A stretch of DNA of 64,000 nt from Acidobacteriaceae bacterium (GCA_021323655.1 JAJPKO010000010.1:186001-250000), one strand, 5' to 3'. Counted from the first letter of the stretch, positions 26,648 to 36,744 are shown. Notes: a model not told the origin generated them from the sequence alone. Made by a program: numbers and translations.

Positions 26648-27049
26648 CTACTTCGCTTTCTCAAAATCCAGCGCGGCAGAATTAATGCAGTAGCGCAGGC
26701 CCGTCGGCTGCGGACCATCTGGAAAGACATGGCCCAGATGCGCGCCGCACCGGGCACAGATCACCTCCACGCGCCGCATTCCGTGGCTCAGGTCTTCGTG
26801 GGTCTCCACGGCCTCAGTGTTTGCGGGCAGCCAGAAGCTCGGCCATCCGCTGCCTGACTCGAACTTCTTGTCAGAGGTAAACAACTCCGCGCCGCAGGCC
26901 ACGCAGCGGTAAATGCCATCTTCGTGGTTGTAATAGAGCCTGCCGGTAAACGGCGGCTCGGTGCCCTTCTCGCGCGTGATATGGAACTGCTCCGGACTCA
27001 GCAGTTTGCGCCACTCCTCTTCCGTGCGGTGGATCTTCTCAACGGCCAT
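26648..27049 (-). CDS. msrB: Peptide methionine-(R)-S-oxide reductase (133 aa)
   Basis: MsrB reduces the R-epimer of methionine sulfoxide in proteins. The catalytic Cys is in [11 protein letters not shown] near the C terminus, and two CxxC pairs (CVAC and CARC) bind the structural zinc. SGSGWPSFW and [11 protein letters not shown] are typical. It is cytoplasmic, with no signal peptide. It lies 26 bases downstream of ridA on the same strand, a small stress-protection pair. Confidence 0.96.
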   Translation of the reverse strand: MAVEKIHRTEEEWRKLLSPEQFHITREKGTEPPFTGRLYYNHEDGIYRCVACGAELFTSDKKFESGSGWPSFWLPANTEAVETHEDLSHGMRRVEVICARCGAHLGHVFPDGPQPTGLRYCINSAALDFEKAK

Positions 27050-27075
27050 GCGCCCTCCTCTCTTTGTTCAGATGA

Positions 27076-27468
27076 TCAGATTCTGGCGATGGCTTCAATC
27101 TCCACCAGGCCGTCTTTGGGCAACCGGGCCACTTCCACTGTGGAGCGGGCCGGAGCGACCACACCTTCCGGAGCAAAATACCTGCCGTAAATCGCATTCA
27201 TCGCGGCAAAATCGCCCATGTTCTTGAGGAAAACCGTTGTTTTTACTACGTTTTTTAGCCCAGTACCTGCGGCCTCAAGCACGGCCTTCAGGTTTTCGAT
27301 GGCGCGAGTGGTCTGCGCTTCAATTCCGCCCTCTACGACGGCCCCGGTTGCCGGGTCGAGGCCAACCTGGCCGGAGGTGTAAAGAAAATCTCCGCTGCGC
27401 ACCGCCTGAGAATATGGTCCGATGGCCGCCGGGGCGCCTGGAGTGGAAACAGCATGTTTTACGCTCAT
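27076..27468 (-). CDS. ridA: RidA/YjgF family enamine/imine deaminase (130 aa)
   Basis: RidA hydrolyses reactive enamines and imines formed by PLP enzymes such as threonine dehydratase. The sequence has IGPYSQAVRSGDFLYTSGQ near the N terminus, the conserved Arg in the PARSTVEVARLP segment and the C-terminal EIEAIARI. Length is standard. It is likely co-transcribed with msrB. Some family members have other roles, but residues here look canonical. Confidence 0.92.
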   Translation of the reverse strand: MSVKHAVSTPGAPAAIGPYSQAVRSGDFLYTSGQVGLDPATGAVVEGGIEAQTTRAIENLKAVLEAAGTGLKNVVKTTVFLKNMGDFAAMNAIYGRYFAPEGVVAPARSTVEVARLPKDGLVEIEAIARI

Positions 27469-27530
27469 GCAGCTATTGTGTCATCCCGCGGCGAAGAACA
27501 TCCAGAAATCCGAGGTTGAATGAGCTCCAG

Positions 27531-27553
27531 AATACTTGCAAAATAAAAGTATT
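27531..27553. promoter_or_regulatory. Candidate HxlR operator
   Basis: AATACTT (27531-27537) and AAGTATT (27547-27553) form a perfect 7-bp inverted repeat with a 9-base AT-rich spacer, 19 bases before the HxlR-family start codon. TACT...AGTA half-sites are characteristic of several HxlR/YodB operators, although the spacing here differs from YodB. It fits autoregulation of the downstream operon. Confidence 0.5.
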
Positions 27554-27572
27554 TCTTGATAAGGTGGTTCAC

Positions 27573-28028
27573 GTGCCTGAAAAGGCAAACACAGTACGCA
27601 GGTCAGGGTGCCCGGTCAGCATTGCGCTGGATGTATTCGGTGACAAGTGGTCCTTGCTGATCGTGCGGGATTTGATGGTGAAGGGTTTCCGGCAGTATAA
27701 GGAGTTCCTTGGGTCCGGGGAAGGCATTGCTACCAACATTCTGGCCGACCGTCTGAAGAAGCTCGAAGCAGCGGGCATTGTCCAGGCAGAAGCGGATGAA
27801 AGCGACGCCCGAAAGCTCAACTACCGGCTCACGGAAAAGGGCATTGACCTGGCCCCTGTGCTGCTGGAACTACTGGTCTGGAGTGCGCGGCACGAGCAGA
27901 CCGGAGTGCCTTGCGGGGTGATTGCCGAGATGGCGAAAGACCGGGAAGGCCTTCTGAAAGAAGTCCGTAGGCGTTGGGAACAGCGCGATCCCACGCCGGT
28001 CTTACCGTGGCTCGAGCGCAGGAAGTAA
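27573..28028 (+). CDS. HxlR-family winged-helix regulator (151 aa)
   Basis: [20 protein letters not shown] near the N terminus and the following wHTH with [15 protein letters not shown] are classic HxlR features. The N-terminal Cys (in GCPV) is the redox- or electrophile-sensing residue in several characterised members. GTG 27573 is chosen because AAGGTGG lies five bases upstream. The next gene starts 11 bases after the stop, so it heads an operon with a propeller protein, PhnB-like, MoaD-like and DoxX genes. A GTG at 27564 is an alternative start. Confidence 0.88.
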   Translation: MPEKANTVRRSGCPVSIALDVFGDKWSLLIVRDLMVKGFRQYKEFLGSGEGIATNILADRLKKLEAAGIVQAEADESDARKLNYRLTEKGIDLAPVLLELLVWSARHEQTGVPCGVIAEMAKDREGLLKEVRRRWEQRDPTPVLPWLERRK

Positions 28029-28039
28029 GAGGAGGAAAC

Positions 28040-29218
28040 GTGAGCAAAGTCAGAGTGCTGGTGGGTACGCGCAAAGGTGCATTCATTCTTACCGCCGACG
28101 GCAAGCGCGACAAGTGGGAAGTAAGCGGCCCGCATTTTGCAGGATGGGAGATCTACCACATGAAAGGCTCACCGGTAGAACCTGATCGCATCTACGCCTC
28201 ACAGAGCAGCGGCTGGTTCGGGCAGGTCATCCAGCGCTCGAGCGACGGCGGAAAGACATGGGAGACACCCGGCGGTGGCGTCGGCAAATCACCCGAAGGC
28301 TTCCCCATCGGCGAAAGCAACCGCTTCGTATACGATACTTCTTCCGAAACAGGCGCGCCCCTCACCACCCACCAGTGGTATGACGGCACGCAGCACCCAT
28401 GGGAGTTCAAGCGGGTCTGGCATCTGGAGCCGTCGCTCACGGACCCGGACACGGTGTATGCCGGGGTGGAAGACGCGGCCATCTTCCGTTCGACCGATGG
28501 TGCGCACTCCTGGCATGAGCTTCCCGGCCTGCGCGGTAACGGGACCGGTCCGCGCTGGCAGCCCGGAGCAGGCGGCATGTGCCTGCACACCATCATTCTG
28601 GACCGCACGAATCCGCAGCGCATGTACATTGCCATCTCTGCCGCGGGCGCTTTCCGCACCGATGACGGCGGCAAGTCCTGGACCCCCATCAACCGTGGTC
28701 TGCGCTCGCAGTTTCTGCCTGACGAGGACGCAGAAGTGGGGCACTGCGTGCACCACATCGCCATGCATCCATCGCGACCCGACACGCTCTTTATGCAGAA
28801 GCACTGGGACGTGATGCGCAGCGACAACGCGGGCGACATGTGGAAAGAAATCAGTGGCAATCTGCCCACAGACTTCGGCTTTGTGATTGATGTGCATGCG
28901 CACGAGCCAGAGACCGTCTACGTGGTCCCCATCAAGAGCGATTCCGAGCACTACCCGCTCGACGGAAAGCTGCAGGTCTTCCGCAGCCGCTCTGGCGGAA
29001 ACGAGTGGGAACCGCTGACCAGGGGCCTTCCGCAAAGCAACTGTTACGTAAACGTGTTGCGCGATGCCATGGCCGTAGACTCGCTGGACAAATGCGGCAT
29101 CTACTTCGGCACCACTGGCGGCCAGGTCTTTGCTTCATCGGATGCGGGTGACTCATGGTTCCCGATTGTGGGCCATCTGCCTCCTGTGCTTTCAGTGGAA
29201 GTACAGACATTGAGTTAA
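28040..29218 (+). CDS. BNR/sialidase-type beta-propeller protein (392 aa)
   Basis: Repeated Asp-box (S-x-D-x-G-x-T/S-W) motifs are visible: SSDGGKTW near residue 63, STDGAHSW near residue 151, TDDGGKSW, and SSDAGDSW near the C terminus. These mark a six- or seven-bladed propeller like the VPS10/WD40 exo-sialidase-like group. There is no signal peptide, so it is cytoplasmic. GTG 28040 has a strong GAGGAGG upstream. Such propellers are often found beside MoaD/ThiS-like genes, as here. Enzymatic activity is not evident. Confidence 0.85.
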   Translation: MSKVRVLVGTRKGAFILTADGKRDKWEVSGPHFAGWEIYHMKGSPVEPDRIYASQSSGWFGQVIQRSSDGGKTWETPGGGVGKSPEGFPIGESNRFVYDTSSETGAPLTTHQWYDGTQHPWEFKRVWHLEPSLTDPDTVYAGVEDAAIFRSTDGAHSWHELPGLRGNGTGPRWQPGAGGMCLHTIILDRTNPQRMYIAISAAGAFRTDDGGKSWTPINRGLRSQFLPDEDAEVGHCVHHIAMHPSRPDTLFMQKHWDVMRSDNAGDMWKEISGNLPTDFGFVIDVHAHEPETVYVVPIKSDSEHYPLDGKLQVFRSRSGGNEWEPLTRGLPQSNCYVNVLRDAMAVDSLDKCGIYFGTTGGQVFASSDAGDSWFPIVGHLPPVLSVEVQTLS

Positions 29219-29312
29219 GAGGCCAGCGAACCCAAAATTGACTACTTCAGGGCCGCGGATGTTTCGGCCCGTGGAGTTAACCGGGAACACTTGGTACCCG
29301 CTCATAGGAGAG

Positions 29313-29774
29313 ATGATGGTCAGGGGAATTACTCCGTTTTTATGGTTTCAGGACGATGCGCAGGATGTGGTGCAACACTATCTTTCCATTTTTCGTAACG
29401 CAATGATCATTCGCAGCATGCAGGTGAATGGCGGATATAAAGTTGTTGATTTTGAACTGGAGGGCAGTCGTTTTACGGCGTTCAGCGGCCCGTCGAACTT
29501 TGCTTTTACCGAAGCTGTGTCGCTGATGGTGTACTGCGATAGCCAGCAAGAGATTGATCACTTCTGGGAGAGGCTCTCTGAAGGTGGAGAAAAAAGCCGT
29601 TGTGGCTGGCTGAAAGACAAATTCGGTCTCTCCTGGCAGATCGTCCCCGCAAATTTGTCGAAACTGCTCAGCGGCGGCCCCGAACAGTCTAAAGCCGTGA
29701 TGGCCGAGGTCATGAAAATGGACAAGCTGATCATTGCTGATATGGAACGCGCTTACGAGCGTACCAACGCATGA
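29313..29774 (+). CDS. PhnB-like VOC-fold protein (153 aa)
   Basis: The sequence RGITPFLWFQDDAQDVVQHYLSIF at its start, FTAFSGP, and LMVYCDSQQEIDHFWERLSEGG in the middle match PhnB/3-demethylubiquinone methyltransferase-like glyoxalase-fold proteins. WLKDKFGLSWQIVP completes the family pattern. ATG 29313 or 29316 follows TAGGAG; the longer frame from 29238 (TTG) is unlikely. Its TGA overlaps the ATG of the MoaD-like gene. The enzymatic role of this subfamily is not established. Confidence 0.85.
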   Translation: MMVRGITPFLWFQDDAQDVVQHYLSIFRNAMIIRSMQVNGGYKVVDFELEGSRFTAFSGPSNFAFTEAVSLMVYCDSQQEIDHFWERLSEGGEKSRCGWLKDKFGLSWQIVPANLSKLLSGGPEQSKAVMAEVMKMDKLIIADMERAYERTNA

Positions 29775-30073
29775 GCACCATTCGCATTCTTTTACCGCAG
29801 CACCTGCGCACGCTGGCCCACGTCAAAGACGAGGTGCTGCTCGAGGTCGAAAGCAGCCCGACCATTGGCTCTGTGCTGGACGCGCTCGAAGCGAAGTATC
29901 CAGCGCTCTGCGGGACCATCCGCGACCACGGCACGAAAAAGCGCCGCGCTTTTTTGCGCTACTTTGCCTGCGAAAACGATTTGTCGCACGAACCAGCCGA
30001 CACGCCTCTGCCCAGAGCCGTTGTAACTGGAAAAGAGCCATTTATTGTTCTTGGAGCCATTGCCGGAGGATAG
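29771..30073 (+). CDS. MoaD/ThiS-like ubiquitin-fold sulfur carrier (100 aa)
   Basis: The small beta-grasp protein ends in GAIAGG, the exposed di-glycine needed for adenylation and thiocarboxylation. TIGSVLDALEAKYPAL is typical MoaD. It is longer than housekeeping MoaD (about 80 aa). The ATGA overlap with the PhnB-like gene shows coupling. No MoaE, MoeB or ThiF partner is nearby, so it may deliver sulfur to, or be attached to, an operon partner (inference). Confidence 0.85.
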   Translation: MSTIRILLPQHLRTLAHVKDEVLLEVESSPTIGSVLDALEAKYPALCGTIRDHGTKKRRAFLRYFACENDLSHEPADTPLPRAVVTGKEPFIVLGAIAGG

Positions 30074-30123
30074 AATCCATTTCTATATCAGCGAAAACCC
30101 TATTGTGAACGGAGCGAAAGCCA

Positions 30124-30513
30124 ATGAAAATTGTGGTAATCATCGCGCGCATTCTGCTGGGCCTCCTGTTTTTTGTTTTCGGCCTGAACGGATTCCTGTA
30201 TTTCATCCCGATGCCGCCTATGCCCCCGAGTGATGCTACGACCTTCTCTCTCATTCTGATGAGGTCGCATTACCTTTATCTGATTTCCGGCACGCAGGTT
30301 GTGGCTGGTTTTCTGTTGCTGATTGGCCAGTTTGTAGCGCTAGCAGAGGTGCTGCTTGCTGCCATGCTGGCGAACATTCTGGTGTTTCACATTACGCTGA
30401 TGCACCAGGGGATTGGCATGGGGATTTTGGGCTTAGTGCTGTGGCTGATTGTAGCGTGGGGATATCGGGCGCAGCTTCTGCCGATTCTGGCAAGGAAGCC
30501 AGCAGTGGAGTGA
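30124..30513 (+). CDS. DoxX-like integral membrane protein (129 aa)
   Basis: Four hydrophobic helices and the N-terminal pattern IARILLGLLFFVFGLNGF identify a DoxX/DoxD-like protein. Helix 2 contains LISGTQVVAGFLLLIGQF. Some DoxX proteins partner with redox or detoxification enzymes. It follows the MoaD-like gene by 50 bases on the same strand and is likely the last gene of that operon. Confidence 0.82.
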   Translation: MKIVVIIARILLGLLFFVFGLNGFLYFIPMPPMPPSDATTFSLILMRSHYLYLISGTQVVAGFLLLIGQFVALAEVLLAAMLANILVFHITLMHQGIGMGILGLVLWLIVAWGYRAQLLPILARKPAVE

Positions 30514-30656
30514 CTGCTTTACCCTGAACGAAGCACAGTCGAAGCCTGTACCTGAAGGGGATTACTCCTATAGATAGAGCAGGAGAGCCTGCGTCTGGCC
30601 CAGAATGAGGAAAAATCGGAAGAATTTGTGCTCTGAGAGCTGAACGCTGCGTCGTG
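30514..30656. repeat. Degenerate dispersed repeat between convergent genes
   Basis: The segment near 30532-30553 contains CCTGAACGAAGCACAGTCG, a variant of the CTGAGCGAAGC-GAAGTCGAAGG repeat also seen (reverse orientation) at 36647-36678 and 60431-60456. It lies between the convergent DoxX and histidine-kinase genes. No other feature is seen. Confidence 0.45.
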
Positions 30657-32105
30657 TCAATACGCCTGGAGCTGCTCCACCGGCAGGCGCACCTGGAAGC
30701 AGGTAGCGCCTGGCTCGGATTGCACCTGGACGTATCCGCGGTGCTTGCGGACAATGCGCTGCACGGTATCGAGGCCAAGACCCAAGCCGCAACCCGGGGC
30801 CTTTGTGGTGAAGAACGGCTCAAAGATGCGGTCCTGCAGCTCGGGCGGAATGCCTGGGCCATCGTCCCACACTTCGATGAGCAGCATGTCTCCGGAAGGT
30901 TGAACGCTGAGCGTGATCTTTCCGCGGTCCTGAATGGCGTCGAGCGCATTTTCAAGCAGGGCCATCCATACCTGATTCAGCTCGCTTGCGTATGCGCTGA
31001 TGCGCGGCAGGTCCGCGGCATAGCGCCGCTCCACCTGCACATGCTGCATGCGCGACTGCAACATGGAAAGTGTATTTTCAAGGCCCTGCGGAATGTCTAC
31101 TTCCTGGATCGGCGCCTGGTCCATATAGGAGTAGTCCTTGATGGCGCGAATCAGGTCAAAGATGCGTGCTGTCGAGTCCAGCATCGCATTGGCCATGTTT
31201 TCTGCGCGCTGCGAAGAGGCAAACTGCGAGAGGACCACGGTAAGTCCGTGTGCATCAAGAAACTGAGTCAGCGGCTCAATCTGAGCAGGATCAATACCGG
31301 CCTCAGCCAGCTCTGGCGCGATCTTCCACGCGGACTCCACATTGTGCTCGCGCAGCCACACGAGTAAAGCATCTTCGCGCGCTGCGTACTCGGCGGGGTT
31401 CCCATTGTGACGCTTGGCATGTTCGCGTACGGACTGCTGCCAGTTGTGCACCTGCGCAATGGCTTCGTCCGCAAGACAAAGGCTGCCGAGGCGAAACTTT
31501 TCATAGCCGTATACACGCAACTCATCCAGCAAACCCGAGGCAGCGCGCTGGGCGGCGGATGCGGGATTGTTCAGCTCATGCGCAAGATTGCCGGCCAGCT
31601 TGCCCAGCGCATTCAGCTTTTCCGTCTGCTGCTCCATGCGCGTGACTTCGCGCACACGGTCCAGCAGCACGCCGACGCAGCGCTGCGTCATGGAGGGGAC
31701 AGCCTTCAGCATTTCCGGGAAAATTTCGCGCGGATACACAAGCGCCCACGTAGGCGCAACAGCGTAGCCATGGCCGCCATAGGTTTTCATCCGCGAAAAA
31801 GGCAGCAGGCCAGAGATTTGACCGGAGCGGCCAATCCACAGCGCTGAGGGACCGTGCTCGCGGCGGACATGGACCTCGCCTTTGAGCATAATGGTCATTT
31901 CCGTGGCCGCTTCGCCTTCGCGGAAAATCGTTGTTCCTGGCTCGGCAAAGCGCTCCTGGCCGTGGGTTGCCAGCCATTCGTAGTCCGCTTCCTCCATCCC
32001 ATGCAGGGCCGCAACCCGCTTGAGTGCTGCGACAATTTCAGGCACTGGCGTGGGCGATTTCGGAATGAGGCTTTCTGCGGGGGGCGCGATGCTGGCTGTG
32101 TTCAT
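30657..32105 (-). CDS. Histidine kinase with N-terminal cyclic-nucleotide-binding-like domain (482 aa)
   Basis: Residues about 45-140 form a CRP-like cNMP-binding fold ([20 protein letters not shown], then EVHVRRE). The phospho-acceptor His176 is in [15 protein letters not shown], and the ATPase region has [31 protein letters not shown], and [12 protein letters not shown]. It is soluble with no membrane segment. The arginine of the cNMP phosphate cassette is not obvious, so the ligand may differ. No response regulator is adjacent. Similar cNMP-kinase fusions act as one-protein sensors in other bacteria. Confidence 0.9.
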   Translation of the reverse strand: MNTASIAPPAESLIPKSPTPVPEIVAALKRVAALHGMEEADYEWLATHGQERFAEPGTTIFREGEAATEMTIMLKGEVHVRREHGPSALWIGRSGQISGLLPFSRMKTYGGHGYAVAPTWALVYPREIFPEMLKAVPSMTQRCVGVLLDRVREVTRMEQQTEKLNALGKLAGNLAHELNNPASAAQRAASGLLDELRVYGYEKFRLGSLCLADEAIAQVHNWQQSVREHAKRHNGNPAEYAAREDALLVWLREHNVESAWKIAPELAEAGIDPAQIEPLTQFLDAHGLTVVLSQFASSQRAENMANAMLDSTARIFDLIRAIKDYSYMDQAPIQEVDIPQGLENTLSMLQSRMQHVQVERRYAADLPRISAYASELNQVWMALLENALDAIQDRGKITLSVQPSGDMLLIEVWDDGPGIPPELQDRIFEPFFTTKAPGCGLGLGLDTVQRIVRKHRGYVQVQSEPGATCFQVRLPVEQLQAY

Positions 32106-32223
32106 AGGCCTGACCTGTTTAGATGGTAAATCTTAGACGATTTCCCCGCAGCGTGGCCGTCAAGAAACTGTCAAATTGAAACGATTGACATCTTTTTTTT
32201 GCGCACCATAAGTCTTTTAAACC

Positions 32224-32367
32224 ATGAGGTGGTGCGACCGTAATCCAGGAGATTCCCGACTTGCCAATCTGCGCATTGGATGGGACGGAGATGATACCTT
32301 TTATTTCCTCAAGTTTCTAAGAGATACCCAGCCACCAGGATTTGAAATTGTGGCTGCGACGCCTTAA
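32224..32367 (+). CDS. Possible small protein (47 aa), weak
   Basis: An ATG frame of 47 codons lies in an otherwise empty 262-base gap. A TTGACA at 32185-32190 precedes it, but no good -10 or SD is seen. The product would be GDSRLANLRIGWDGDD-like with an acidic middle and no membrane segment. Codon choice is not clearly coding. It may be chance; it ends one base before the stop of the convergent DUF4174-like gene. Confidence 0.2.
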   Translation: MRWCDRNPGDSRLANLRIGWDGDDTFYFLKFLRDTQPPGFEIVAATP

Positions 32368-32850
32368 TTAATTGGCATGTGGACGCTGCATTTCAATCTT
32401 TCGTTCGGGCATTGCATCAATCAAACGGTTCAGCCGCGTGACGGAAACGGGCTGCGTGCTTTTTAGTTTGATGCGCCCGTCCTCACCCAGCAGATATATG
32501 GAAAACTCATTTCCCGGAACATGGAATGATGCGCGAATCGCCGCCTGCTCCTTGCTGCTAAGCACTTCATATGGCGTATCCAGCGGAGGCTGGTATCCAT
32601 CCGTCTTCGCTGGCACGGGAAGAAACAGGACGAAGCGGTCCATCATATCGTCGGCAGCGCTGTCCAGATAAGCCTGCTGTTTCAGCAACCGTGGGTCTTT
32701 TCCCGTTGGACTGAAGACCAGCAGCGGACGGTAACAATGTCGCATCTGCGCCAGCGTTTCCGGGCGTGTTGCACACTTGAGGCTCGCCTGCGAAAATGCG
32801 GCCGCAGACGTAAGCAGGAGTATGGCGAGAAGGGGGAGTCGCATCGTCAT
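32368..32850 (-). CDS. Exported DUF4174-like protein (160 aa)
   Basis: A signal peptide (LPLLAILLLTSAAAFSQA) is followed by RPLLVFSPTGKDPRLLKQQ, DRFVLFLPVP near residue 72, and YLLGEDGRIKLKSTQPVSVT, a pattern matching DUF4174, a thioredoxin-like fold without the CxxC pair. It follows ilvC by 79 bases on the same strand and could be carried on the same transcript, but its export makes a pathway link unlikely. Confidence 0.72.
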   Translation of the reverse strand: MTMRLPLLAILLLTSAAAFSQASLKCATRPETLAQMRHCYRPLLVFSPTGKDPRLLKQQAYLDSAADDMMDRFVLFLPVPAKTDGYQPPLDTPYEVLSSKEQAAIRASFHVPGNEFSIYLLGEDGRIKLKSTQPVSVTRLNRLIDAMPERKIEMQRPHAN

Positions 32851-32929
32851 ACGTTCGTTGTTCGTCTCCAGTCCCCAGTACTCGAAAACCTGGAACTAAG
32901 AACCGGAGACTGTTTAACTGAGAACTGTC

Positions 32930-33994
<1,065 letters not shown>

Positions 33995-34134
33995 TCAGTT
34001 GTTCTCGTGTTTTGATGTGAAATATCTTTTCGTAAGAGCATCCAGCTCTTTGCTGTGATAAAAGTCGATACACTTCATCATGTTGAATGAGGTGTCCGCT
34101 AAACCTGAATAGTGCCGCTCTAAAAACTTTTTGC

Positions 34135-34209
34135 CTAATTTATTGGCTTCTGTGTACGCTTCCGATTAACAATGCAGGTGAGTGCAACCAAAACTCTCAT
34201 AAACATCAT
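34135..34209 (-). CDS. Possible branched-chain leader peptide before ilvC (24 aa)
   Basis: Two bases after the ilvN stop an ATG opens a 24-codon frame. Residues 6-14 read VLVALTCIV, so six of nine are Val, Leu or Ile, as in ilv attenuator leaders. No convincing T-run terminator follows; a weak hairpin (AAGAGC-N5-GCTCTT) occurs further down. It may be a coincidence of a short frame. Confidence 0.25.
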   Translation of the reverse strand: MMFMRVLVALTCIVNRKRTQKPIN

Positions 34210-34211
34210 TG

Positions 34212-34802
34212 CTACTGCGGCAACTGCGATTCTTCTCCGCTTTCCGCCGTTACATTCGGCTCCAGAATTTCTGCTTCCGGCACGCCTGCGATGCGCATGG
34301 CTTCCATGACGCGGCTGGTGTGGCGTCCGCGGCGCATCACCATGCGTCCGGTACGCGCGACTTCCAGAATTTCATCCCCGCTCTCCATCAGCACCTGAAT
34401 CAGGCCTTCAATCTTGCTGGAGACTCCGGTGATCTCAATCATCAGCGACTCGGGCGCAAGGTCCACAATGCGCGCGCGGAAGACCTCGACCAACTCGAAG
34501 ATGTGCGACCGCGTCTGCGGCGTGGCGGCGACCTTGATCAGCGCCAGCTCGCGCGTGACACAGGCATACTGGCCCACATCGTCTACTTCAAGGATATTTT
34601 CGAGCTTATAAAGACTCGCCGTGATGCGATGTCCTGCCGTCGGTGACGCTTCAGCGACAATCGTCATGCGCGAGACACCCTCACGCTCCGAACGTCCCAC
34701 CGTGAGCGAGACAATGTTCACATTCAGACGGCGAAAGAGCGAGGCCACGCGCGTGAGCACGCCCGGCTTGTCTTCCACGAGTGCGACAAATGTATGCAAC
34801 AT
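34212..34802 (-). CDS. ilvN: Acetolactate synthase regulatory subunit (196 aa)
   Basis: The N-terminal ACT domain has FVALVEDKPGVLTRVASLFRRLNVNI, the valine-binding region, followed by the C-terminal domain of the IlvH/IlvN family. It activates IlvB and confers feedback inhibition. Length (196 aa) fits the two-domain form. It follows ilvB by 83 bases. Confidence 0.94.
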   Translation of the reverse strand: MLHTFVALVEDKPGVLTRVASLFRRLNVNIVSLTVGRSEREGVSRMTIVAEASPTAGHRITASLYKLENILEVDDVGQYACVTRELALIKVAATPQTRSHIFELVEVFRARIVDLAPESLMIEITGVSSKIEGLIQVLMESGDEILEVARTGRMVMRRGRHTSRVMEAMRIAGVPEAEILEPNVTAESGEESQLPQ

Positions 34803-34885
34803 AATTAGCCTCTGGCTGCGAGCTATCAGCTACTAGCCCAAATCCTGATTCGTTCTTCCTCTGGCTACTAGTTACCAGCCATCTT

Positions 34886-36619
34886 TTACGCGTCCTCCGC
34901 AGTTTCAATCAGCGGATTGTCCGGTCGCCGGATCATCTCATGCAGTGCCTTGCCCTGCGGAATCATCGGGTAGACCGAGTCTTCTTTCTCCACGTGGAAA
35001 TTAATCAGAAACGGGCCCTTTTTCTCGCGCGCAGATTTCACGGCGGGAAGTACCTCGGAACGTTTCGTCACCGTTGCGCCTGCAATGCCGTGCGCATCGG
35101 CGAGCTTCACGAAATCCGGGCTGAGAATCGGCGAGGAAGCATAGTTCTTCTCATAGAAGAACTCCTGCCACTGCCGCACCATGCCAAGAAAGCCGTTGTT
35201 GATGATGGCAATGTTCAGGTCGAGATTTTCCTGCGCGATGGTCGAGAGCTCGCAGGCCGTCATCTGGATGCCGCCGTCTCCGGCAATCACCCACACTTCC
35301 TTGTCTGGGCAGGCCACTTTTGCTCCGATGGCAGCTGGCAGCGCAAAGCCCATCGTGCCCAGCCCGCCGGAGGTGACCAGCGTGCGCGGCTCATCGTGCT
35401 TGTAGTACTGCGCCTCCCACATCTGGTGCTGGCCTACGTCGGTGACGATGATCGCTTTGCCGCCGGTCGCATTCCACAGATCATTGATGACGTGCGCCGC
35501 GTAGAGATGGCCATTGTCCGGCAGGTTCCTGATGTCCCGGACAGCGCACTCACCCTTCATTTCGTTGATCTCGCGCACCCAGGGCGAGCTTTTGCAGGTG
35601 GGGATCTGCGGCAGCAGAATTTCCAGAATCTGCCTGAGGTCGCCGACCAGCGCAACATCTACCTTGACGTTCTTGTTGATCTCCGCCGGATCAATCTCAA
35701 TGTGGACCTTCTTTGCATTTGGCGCGTAGGTGGCGAGCGTCCCTGTCACGCGATCATCAAAGCGCATACCACAGGCGACGAGCAGGTCCGCGTTCTGAAT
35801 GGCGTTGTTCACCCACGCCTCGCCGTGCATGCCCATCATGCCCAGCGACAGCTCATGCGAAGCAGGGAATGCACCGAGGCCCAACAGCGTGGAGGCCACG
35901 GGAATCTGCGCGCGTTCGGCCAGCGTGCGCACCTGCTCAAAGGCACCGGACTGGATGATGCCGTGTCCGGCAAGAATCACAGGACGCTTGGCTTCACGAA
36001 TCAGCTTTGCTGCGTCTGAGATGGAGTCTGCGCTGTGGCCGCGCATGGGGTGTGGGCGGTACGGCTTCGGCGCGGCTGCCTCAAAGTTGAACTCCGCCGT
36101 GGCCTGCTGCGCGTCTTTTGTGATGTCCACCAGCACCGGGCCGGGGCGCCCGGACTTTGCCACCAGGAAGGCCTCGCGCAGTGCTGGGGCGATGTCTTCG
36201 GCGCGCGTCACCAGATAGTTATGCTTGGTGATCGGGAGCGTGATGCCGGTGATGTCCACTTCCTGAAAGGCATCGGTGCCCAGCACCTTCGATGAGACCT
36301 GCCCGGTGATGCAGACGATGGGCACCGAGTCCATCATGGCCGTGGCAAGTCCGGTGACCATGTTGGTTGCGCCCGGGCCGGAGGTCGCCATGGCCACGCC
36401 AACTTTGCCCGAAGCGCGCGCATAGCCATCGGCCATGTGCGTTGCGCCCTGTTCGTGCCGCGTGAGAATATGCCGGACGGGAAACTTTCGCATCGCGTCA
36501 TACACAGGCAGAATGGCCCCGCCCGGATATCCAAAGACATCGGTGACACCTTCGCCTACGAGCGTGGCCCAGACAATTTCCGAGCCGGTAAGACGGGTGT
36601 TCTGCGGTGTTGAGCTCAT
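34886..36619 (-). CDS. ilvB: Acetolactate synthase catalytic subunit (577 aa)
   Basis: This ThDP-dependent enzyme joins two pyruvates, or pyruvate and 2-oxobutyrate. The ThDP-activating Glu is in HEQGATHMADGYARA, and the cofactor motif GDGGIQMTACELSTI ... NNGFLGM is intact. SSTPQNTRLTGSEIV marks the natural start at 36619; the longer frame to 36742 would translate an intergenic repeat and is rejected. Partner IlvN is encoded next. Confidence 0.96.
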   Translation of the reverse strand: MSSTPQNTRLTGSEIVWATLVGEGVTDVFGYPGGAILPVYDAMRKFPVRHILTRHEQGATHMADGYARASGKVGVAMATSGPGATNMVTGLATAMMDSVPIVCITGQVSSKVLGTDAFQEVDITGITLPITKHNYLVTRAEDIAPALREAFLVAKSGRPGPVLVDITKDAQQATAEFNFEAAAPKPYRPHPMRGHSADSISDAAKLIREAKRPVILAGHGIIQSGAFEQVRTLAERAQIPVASTLLGLGAFPASHELSLGMMGMHGEAWVNNAIQNADLLVACGMRFDDRVTGTLATYAPNAKKVHIEIDPAEINKNVKVDVALVGDLRQILEILLPQIPTCKSSPWVREINEMKGECAVRDIRNLPDNGHLYAAHVINDLWNATGGKAIIVTDVGQHQMWEAQYYKHDEPRTLVTSGGLGTMGFALPAAIGAKVACPDKEVWVIAGDGGIQMTACELSTIAQENLDLNIAIINNGFLGMVRQWQEFFYEKNYASSPILSPDFVKLADAHGIAGATVTKRSEVLPAVKSAREKKGPFLINFHVEKEDSVYPMIPQGKALHEMIRRPDNPLIETAEDA

Positions 36620-36646
36620 GATGTGTGACTCCTTATGAATGAAAAC

Positions 36647-36731
36647 GGGTCCTTCGACTCCGCTTCGCTCAGGATGACAGCGTTTCTGGTTTGCAATCTC
36701 CAGGTGCCCCACATCTCGCAGAGATGTGGGG
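36647..36731. repeat. Dispersed repeat and perfect hairpin between ilvD and ilvB
   Basis: Two elements are seen. Bases 36647-36678 carry GGGTCCTTCGACTCCGCTTC plus CGCTCAGGATGAC, related to a copy at 60431-60456. Bases 36707-36731 form a perfect 11-bp hairpin, CCCCACATCTC-gca-GAGATGTGGGG, related to imperfect copies at 60504-60526, 45065-45091 and 40624-40638. They lie in the operon junction and may act as RNA stability or processing elements. Confidence 0.7.
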
Positions 36732-36744
36732 AATTCCACCACAC

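Noticed and set aside
34940-36019. Plus-strand frame of 359 codons antisense to ilvB
   Set aside because: IlvB motifs fix the coding strand, and the antisense product is low in recognisable structure.
36620-36742. N-terminal extension of ilvB
   Set aside because: It would translate the intergenic repeat and hairpin; family similarity starts at 36619.
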